From Pseudomonas sp. ADAK13 (GTDB lineage: Bacteria > Pseudomonadota > Gammaproteobacteria > Pseudomonadales > Pseudomonadaceae), in assembly GCF_012935715.1 (NCBI RefSeq), contig NZ_CP052860.1, positions 5,518,001-5,582,000 on the forward strand: 64,000 bases of DNA. The letters run 5' to 3'. The position numbers and the translations under genes were made by a program. This document shows, piece by piece, positions 58,813-64,000 of the stretch. The notes under the pieces were generated by a model. The model ran no database searches. It saw nothing but the letters and a program-made list of their open reading frames with translations, and was not told the DNA's origin. Position 1 is the first letter of the stretch, and the number at the start of each line of letters is the position of its first letter.

Positions 58813-59718
58813 TCAAGCGAGGTTTTGTTCGGTCAGGCGCTGTACCGCCAGGCGCCGGTAGTGGGATGGGGTCATGCCCTTGAGCTGTTGGAAGCGGCGG
58901 TTGAAGTTGGAAATATTGTTGAAGCCTGACTCGAAGCACACATCGGTCACGGCTTTGTCACCATCGGCCAGCAGCTCGCAGGATTTGCTGATGCGCAGGC
59001 GATTGACGAATTCGATGAAGGTGCGCCCGGTAGCCTGCTTAAACACACGGGAGAAGTAAGTGGGCTTCATGCCGAGGTATTCGGCGACTTCTTCCAGGGA
59101 CAATTCCCGCGCGTAGTGGGCAAAAATGTAGTCCACCGCCCGGTTGGTGCGGTCGATGCTGTGTTCGTCCGCCAGTTGCGGGGTGGTCACGCCGGACAGC
59201 AGTTGGTAGTCCTCGCAGGCACTGAGCACCTCCATCAGGATGAAGAAGTGCCCCAGGCGCGCCATGCCCTGGGCGTCCTCGATGCGTTGCATCAGGGTCA
59301 TCGCCTGGGCGATGGTCTTCTTGCAGCGAAATTCGATGCCGTATTGCGCCCGTTCCAGCAACGGCGCAAGGGTCTTGAGCTCGGCGAACACATGACTGCC
59401 GCCCTCGAACAGCTCATCGGTGAAGTTCACCAGCATGTCGCGCTTGGGCACCACTTCGTCCTCGGCCACCTGGCTGATCCAGTTGTGGGGCAGGTTGGGG
59501 CCGGTGAGGAACAGGCTTTCCGGGTAGAAGTTGCCAATGTAGTCGCCGATGAACACCTTGCCGGAGCTGGCGACGATCAGGTGCAGCTCGTATTCCTTGT
59601 GGAAATGCCAGCGCACCAAGGGGCACGGGAAGCCGTGTTGGCGATAGATGATGGACAGACCGTTGTGATCGTCCATCAGCTCGTAGGAAGGGTCGGTGAT
59701 TCTCGCTGCTCGGGTCAT
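58813..59718 (-). CDS. mtlR: AraC family activator of the mannitol operon
   Basis: 301 residues: N-terminal cupin-like sugar-sensing domain (PLVRWHFHKEYELHLIVASSGKVFIGDYIGNF, in pieces) and C-terminal double AraC helix-turn-helix (LSLEEVAEYLGMKPTYFSRV; VCFESGFNNISNFNRRFQQLKGMTPSHYRR). Activates mtlEFGKDYZ on mannitol, sorbitol or arabitol in P. fluorescens. It lies upstream of mtlE in the same direction. Confidence 0.92.
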   Translation of the reverse strand: MTRAARITDPSYELMDDHNGLSIIYRQHGFPCPLVRWHFHKEYELHLIVASSGKVFIGDYIGNFYPESLFLTGPNLPHNWISQVAEDEVVPKRDMLVNFTDELFEGGSHVFAELKTLAPLLERAQYGIEFRCKKTIAQAMTLMQRIEDAQGMARLGHFFILMEVLSACEDYQLLSGVTTPQLADEHSIDRTNRAVDYIFAHYARELSLEEVAEYLGMKPTYFSRVFKQATGRTFIEFVNRLRISKSCELLADGDKAVTDVCFESGFNNISNFNRRFQQLKGMTPSHYRRLAVQRLTEQNLA

Positions 59719-59789
59719 GCTGCAGTCGCTTTATTGTGGTTGCGAAAAGGATAATGCCCCCTTGCGCGCCACCTCGCCAGCGCCGCTGT

Positions 59790-61073
59790 TTAAAGCTTGC
59801 GGTTTTTCGCCTCGATCCACTGCGCCATGTACTGGGTACTTTTGTGCAGGTGATGGCGCAGCATGCTGCCGGTGAAATTGTTGCGCCGGTGCGCGGCCAG
59901 CTCGCTGCGGCATTGTTCCAGGCGCGCCACCAGGGCCGGGCCGTGGAGGTCCTGGGCGTAACGGCGGGCCAGTAATTGCCGGCCGTCTTCCTGGGCCTGG
60001 GTCCAGCGTTCCTGGTCTTGATACAACGCAACCGCCTCGGCCGCGAGGGCCGTGGCGCTGTGCTCGACCACGCCGGGCCACGGTTCGCCCATGGCTTCGG
60101 CGCCAATCGGTGTGGTGACGCTCGGTGTGCCACAGAGCATCGCGTCGGCCAGTTTGCCCTTGATGCCGGCACCAAAGCGCAGCGGGGCCAGGCAGATACG
60201 CGCGGCGGTCATTACCTGCAGGGCGTCTTCAGCCCAGTTCATCACGTGAAAGCCTTGGGCCGGGTTGTGCAGGGCGGTGGCCTTGGGCGGTGTGTAGGCG
60301 CCATACACGTGCAGTTGAGCGCCGGGCAGTTGCTGGCGGATCAGCGGCCACACGCTGTTTTTCATCCACAACACCGCATCCCAGTTGGGTGCATGGCGGA
60401 AGTTGCCGATGCTCAGGAAGTGCGCGCGGTCTTCAAACGGCGCAAACGCTTCGGTGGGCGGCGTCAGCATCAATGGACACCAATGGAGCAGGGCGGCGGG
60501 CACCTTGAAATGCTCGGTCAGCAAGCGGCTTTCCACGTCGGAGATCATCAAGCTGATGTCACAGCGATAAATCGCCGCGATCTCGCGTTTGGCCAGGTCG
60601 GTGTCGGCCATGTAATCGAATTCGGCGGCAAGGTCCGGGCTGAACAACGGGGTGAAGTCATCAGCGTCGGGTTGAGCCTTCAGGAACTCCTTGAAGCGCT
60701 GGTGGCGGGCCTCCCGCAGGCTTTGCAAGTCCGAGCTTTCCAGCACGCGAAGGGCATTCGGGCAGCATTTTTCCACCCGCCAGCCGAACTGCTCTTCCAT
60801 CATGAAACGGTCGAACAGCACGATATCCGGGGCCAGTTCGGTGATGAAATCATCGAAACTGCTGTTATTCAGCTCAATTGCACATTCGCGAATGCCCAGG
60901 GCGGGCAAGTCGGCCTTGTGTTCGCCGGTGACGGCCGGGCTGCTGAAGGTGATGTCCCAGCCCTGGGCCAGGAAGCTCTCCAGAATCTGCATCATGTGCC
61001 CGCCGGCCGCCGAAGAGCGGGGCTCGGGCCAGACGTAACCAATGACCAGGACTTTGGTGGCGGACGGGTTCAT
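59790..61073 (-). CDS. glycosyltransferase (GT4-like)
   Basis: 427 residues of GT-B type: N-terminal VLVIGYVWPEPRSSAAGGHMM and a C-terminal donor domain (FLSIGNFRHAPNWDAVLWMK; ICLAPLRFGAGIKGKLADAMLCGTPSVTT in pieces; GAEAMG). The E-x7-E type GT4 motif is represented by GIKGKLADAM. It may be a surface glycan enzyme. It is 72 bp downstream of mtlR in map order but no functional link to mannitol is evident; 90 bp separate it from the toxin-like gene. Confidence 0.82.
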   Translation of the reverse strand: MNPSATKVLVIGYVWPEPRSSAAGGHMMQILESFLAQGWDITFSSPAVTGEHKADLPALGIRECAIELNNSSFDDFITELAPDIVLFDRFMMEEQFGWRVEKCCPNALRVLESSDLQSLREARHQRFKEFLKAQPDADDFTPLFSPDLAAEFDYMADTDLAKREIAAIYRCDISLMISDVESRLLTEHFKVPAALLHWCPLMLTPPTEAFAPFEDRAHFLSIGNFRHAPNWDAVLWMKNSVWPLIRQQLPGAQLHVYGAYTPPKATALHNPAQGFHVMNWAEDALQVMTAARICLAPLRFGAGIKGKLADAMLCGTPSVTTPIGAEAMGEPWPGVVEHSATALAAEAVALYQDQERWTQAQEDGRQLLARRYAQDLHGPALVARLEQCRSELAAHRRNNFTGSMLRHHLHKSTQYMAQWIEAKNRKL

Positions 61074-61162
61074 GAGCAGGGCGTTCCTGTGGGCAAAAAA
61101 ACGGCGCGATTAAACCACAATTGGCCTGGTGTCGCGCCGCCTTGTGATGGCGTATCGGCGGA

Positions 61163-64000
61163 TCAGGCGCTCAAGGCCTGCTCGACGTACCCATAGCCAT
61201 CCGGGCTTTTCGGTAAATTGAACAGGGTATTCGTCCAGTTGTTATCGAGGGGGCTCATGTTGGGGTTCCTGCCCTCCCTGATCTTCCATCCCAAGGCATC
61301 CCAGCGTTTCATGGTCGTCTCCAGCTCGGCAGTGTATTGCCGGGCGGGACAGGCTATTTCGGCCCATGGGTCAACGATCCAGGCATCGGCCCATTCGGCT
61401 TGCGAGAAGTCGACGGTATCGCCAGGCAATATCGACGGCCCGCCAACGACGGTGAACGCGTGAGCGTCGCCCGCGCCCCAGGTATAGGCCGTGCCCCCGC
61501 TTTTCGTGATGATATCCCTGGCGAGCAGGCTCATTTCGCCACAATTTCCGGCGCCGCTTTTCAGGGCCTGAGCCCCAAGGTCTTGGGTCATTGGATTTGC
61601 GGTGTTGCGCAACCATCCAATGGTTTGGCTGGCGGCATCGGCTCGTTTTATATCGGCGATTGAATGTACCTGGTTGCTGGGGCCCAGCCCGGTGGCCTTC
61701 ATCGCACGGTCCACCGACTCCTTTGCCTTCTGCGCATAAAACTGGTTTTTTTGTGCCTCGGTCAGCCCGGCGAAGTTATCGGGTTTTGCCAGGGCCGATA
61801 ACTTGTTTGGCATCAAGGAAATATTGGCGCTGCCAAGCGCGCCTCGTGATTGTAGCTGGAACACCACCTCACGCTGCTGCTCGACAGTCATCGTGGCGAC
61901 CTTGTTTTTGAGTTCAGCGATGTCCGCTTTTGAGTAGCCATTCCTCTCCAGTGACTTGTAAGCGTCCTTCAATTTAGGCAATGCAATGAAGTTGGCGTCA
62001 TTCGGATGGCCCGAATTGCCCTGGCGTATATAAAATTTTGATCGATATTTTTTTGCCAGCGCCAATTCAAAGTCTGTCGCGCCGCATTTGCTGAATGTCA
62101 CCTCTGTTGCCGGCGGCGTGCTGAGCTTCACGTAATAAAATTCAGCGGTATCCGCCTCAACCACCAGGTATTGGGAGGGGTCGCCTGCTTTTGGGCTGGA
62201 CACCACAATGCCGCGCATCTCACGTTGATCGTTGACGCCAGGGCTGATGCTGCCGAGCCTCACCACGCGGGTTTCTGCCTCAAGGAACTTGTTGGTGGTT
62301 CCAGAGGGGAGGCCGAAGTGCGGATCGTCGATTATTTTTCCGTCGATAAGTGTTTTGTATTCGATAGGCTTTTGGGTGGGAAGCGGTACGAGCTTGGCGC
62401 CCATTTCAGTATCGACCATCTTATGCAGGCGTCTTTCCCGAACCACGAACCGGTCACTGTTGAACAGTTTGCGCGGGGAGGGAAACAGACGTTCGTGTTC
62501 CAGCGCCTGTAACTCCAACTGCAGCTCGTTGCCAGTGCTGACGATGATCCTGGAGAAACACTCATCGTTGGCGCCGCGTTTCGCTCTCCCGACAGGCGCT
62601 GCAGGCACCGGGCAAATGGCTTCGTAGTTTTCCAACTCTGCCTCGCGCCCGGCAGACTCCAGGTCCGTCAGTTGGCCGGGTTGTCTGGCGTTGTAGCGAT
62701 AGACCTTCTCGCCATCCACTACATCAAAGCCGTCGGAGCGTGAGATGACATAGGCATCTTCTGCCAATGATTGTTCGGTGACCAACGCCTGGGTGCCGTC
62801 AAAGAAGGTTTCACTTCGCAGTGGGAGCGTTGATGGGGTTGGGGCGGCTGGCAGGATGAAGGGATCTTCAGGAACGCTGCTCGCACCCACGGAAAACAGG
62901 GCGTTCATCGCGCCATCCGCAGCTTTGAGTGCGCCATCACGGCGCTCGGCCAAGGTGTCACCCGAAACCGATTTTTCTACGCCAAGGGCTGTTTCAGCGA
63001 TCGCGGCGGCGGTAGCCACCCCGGTGGTGATGATGCCTGTGGGAGCCAACTTTGCCAGCAATCCTGTCCCAACCGTGATGTCGTTGAGCCAAGCGTCGCG
63101 AATGACCTCGCTGTTTGATTTGATCGCCAAGTCCGCATCACTGCTCGCGCGTTTTTCGGTTATCTCGGTGATGTGCTGGAAGACATCGCCGTGAATACTG
63201 ATGTTGGCACGGTCGATGGTGATGCCTTCCTCCAGATCCCACTGGTTTGTCCCGAGCATGGCCAGCGAGGTGTCGACGCCGTTATAGCTGATACCGTCCT
63301 GCCGGTCGTACACGGAGAAGTGCGACGCCAGGTCCTTGCGCTTCTTCGGATCCCTGGCCTGGTCGACGATCCATTGGTCCATTTTTTCCAGAGAGTCGAA
63401 GCGAACAAAGTCCGGGTCGCCTCCAGGTATGTAAAGCACCTGCGTGCCATCACGCCGGCCATTGGAGTAGAGGTATTGCCCATCGTCCTGGGCGGTGAAA
63501 CGCACGATATCGGAACCGTAGCCATTGATATCCAGGGGATGGGCCCGGACAAAGCCGCGTGTCGATGTCGATGCCTGCAACTGCGCTACGGTGATCGGGG
63601 CACGCTCATTCACCGAAACATTTGACGCCGCCCCCATGACCAGCAGGTAGTCCTCGCGCGTGAATTTGTGCTCATCGGCAAGCTTTGCCTGCTCTGCCGG
63701 GGAAAGCGCTTCGTAGGCCCGCAATTGCTGGCGGGCCTGGGCAATAAACCGGCCTTTGAGGATCGAGCGAAAGTCGTTGCGGTGCTGATCCCAGAAGTTA
63801 TCCAGCTTGGTAGTCATGATCGTCTGGAGATCCGTTTTCCAGCTTTCGTTCATCACTTCTGAGGGGGCAAGTGCAAACTTGTGGTGTTCTCCATAACCCT
63901 CAGGGTCGGTGTACAGGCCCGAGGTGGCGTCGAGCATGCCAGGAACCCAGTCGGCCTCACTGAAATTTTTCAATAAGGCGTCCGGCAAGCGCAGTGAGCT
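61163..64000 (-). CDS. dermonecrotic-toxin-like (DUF6543-type) protein with C-terminal Cys-His-Asp domain, 5' end outside window
   Basis: At least 945 residues: the frame is open to the window edge (SSLRLPDALLKN), so the start lies beyond 64000. The N-terminal part has the dermonecrotic-toxin pattern (SWKTDLQTIMTTKLDNFWDQ; KFTREDYLLVMGAASN) and a hydrophobic hairpin (LAKLAPTGIITTGVATAAAI) before ERRDGALKAADGAMNALF. The C-terminal domain shows a papain-like triad, Cys816 (AGNCGEMSLLA), His843 (GDAHAFTVVGG) and Asp873 (AWIVDPWAE), numbered from the TTG at 63988. That motif set is shared with deamidase and transglutaminase effectors. An effector role is inferred. Confidence 0.8.
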   Translation of the reverse strand, partial: SSLRLPDALLKNFSEADWVPGMLDATSGLYTDPEGYGEHHKFALAPSEVMNESWKTDLQTIMTTKLDNFWDQHRNDFRSILKGRFIAQARQQLRAYEALSPAEQAKLADEHKFTREDYLLVMGAASNVSVNERAPITVAQLQASTSTRGFVRAHPLDINGYGSDIVRFTAQDDGQYLYSNGRRDGTQVLYIPGGDPDFVRFDSLEKMDQWIVDQARDPKKRKDLASHFSVYDRQDGISYNGVDTSLAMLGTNQWDLEEGITIDRANISIHGDVFQHITEITEKRASSDADLAIKSNSEVIRDAWLNDITVGTGLLAKLAPTGIITTGVATAAAIAETALGVEKSVSGDTLAERRDGALKAADGAMNALFSVGASSVPEDPFILPAAPTPSTLPLRSETFFDGTQALVTEQSLAEDAYVISRSDGFDVVDGEKVYRYNARQPGQLTDLESAGREAELENYEAICPVPAAPVGRAKRGANDECFSRIIVSTGNELQLELQALEHERLFPSPRKLFNSDRFVVRERRLHKMVDTEMGAKLVPLPTQKPIEYKTLIDGKIIDDPHFGLPSGTTNKFLEAETRVVRLGSISPGVNDQREMRGIVVSSPKAGDPSQYLVVEADTAEFYYVKLSTPPATEVTFSKCGATDFELALAKKYRSKFYIRQGNSGHPNDANFIALPKLKDAYKSLERNGYSKADIAELKNKVATMTVEQQREVVFQLQSRGALGSANISLMPNKLSALAKPDNFAGLTEAQKNQFYAQKAKESVDRAMKATGLGPSNQVHSIADIKRADAASQTIGWLRNTANPMTQDLGAQALKSGAGNCGEMSLLARDIITKSGGTAYTWGAGDAHAFTVVGGPSILPGDTVDFSQAEWADAWIVDPWAEIACPARQYTAELETTMKRWDALGWKIREGRNPNMSPLDNNWTNTLFNLPKSPDGYGYVEQALSA

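Noticed and set aside
63986..63988. TTG start for the toxin-like protein
   Set aside because: The frame continues open through 64000 and the TTG has no supporting Shine-Dalgarno, so the true start is outside the window.
61000..64000. Mobile element or prophage carrying the toxin-like gene
   Set aside because: Lower GC is visible, but no integrase, transposase, tRNA or att-like repeat is present within the window.

Overview
The window reads as chromosomal DNA of a Pseudomonas of the fluorescens group. It is GC-rich and tightly packed with genes, carries two classes of REPIN-type paired palindromes, has an OprD porin and Pseudomonas-typical small families (DUF1652, DUF2790), and holds the complete mannitol/arabitol gene set in the order described for P. 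fluorescens (mtlR, mtlEFGKDYZ). The mannitol dehydrogenase agrees with my recollection of the crystallised P. fluorescens enzyme, including Lys295, Asn300 and His303. I saw no rRNA, tRNA, CRISPR array, insertion sequence or prophage.

Layout. 1-6.0 kb: an RpiR-type regulator with paired operators, an isochorismatase-fold hydrolase and a glutamine-synthetase-like ligase cut by the window edge, then an Lrp regulator divergent from an acetylpolyamine amidohydrolase and a CycA-like permease. 6.2-15.8 kb: OprD porin, di-Mop protein, cytochrome P460, alpha/beta hydrolase, GNAT, diguanylate cyclase, hybrid histidine kinase, Ohr-type peroxidase and a CAP-domain protein. 15.9-19.3 kb: L-2-hydroxyglutarate module (MHS transporter, lhgO, lhgR) with a repeated operator. 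19.3-26.4 kb: MFS exporter with a divergent LysR gene, a REPIN-rich stretch, TetR with a quinone reductase, and LysR with a carboxymuconolactone-decarboxylase-like protein and a tautomerase. 26.5-32.8 kb: a stand-alone EPSP synthase, AlaX-type editing protein, PEP-mutase-like lyase, an AA10-like oxygenase without a signal peptide, a YecA-like protein and a ClC channel. 32.9-35.6 kb: anti-sigma factor, ECF sigma factor, DUF3455 protein and a methyltransferase. 35.7-39.1 kb: sulfur acquisition (TauE/SafE exporter, DszC/SfnB-like flavoprotein, SfnG) with a sigma-54 promoter candidate.

39.1-42.8 kb holds a poorly described module: a GNAT/C39-peptidase fusion divergent from a RimK-like ATP-grasp ligase and a CorA-like transporter. 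42.9-45.2 kb: a ParD-like antitoxin gene translationally coupled to a methionine aminopeptidase, divergent from a threonine dehydratase that lacks its ACT domains. The dehydratase has an apparent transcription attenuator with an Ile-containing and probably leaderless leader peptide. 45.2-49.9 kb: DUF1652, DUF2790, aquaporin Z and an autotransporter with a 19-20-residue passenger repeat. 50.0-59.7 kb: the mannitol regulon, punctuated by three REPINs of one class. 59.8-64.0 kb: a glycosyltransferase and a large dermonecrotic-toxin-like protein with a C-terminal Cys-His-Asp domain resembling effector deamidases.

The strongest leads are the attenuator at 43958-44103, the GNAT-C39/RimK/CorA locus, the toxin-like protein at 61163-64000, the signal-less AA10 protein and the ParD-like/Map operon. 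All assignments come from reading the sequence and recalling families; no search was run.
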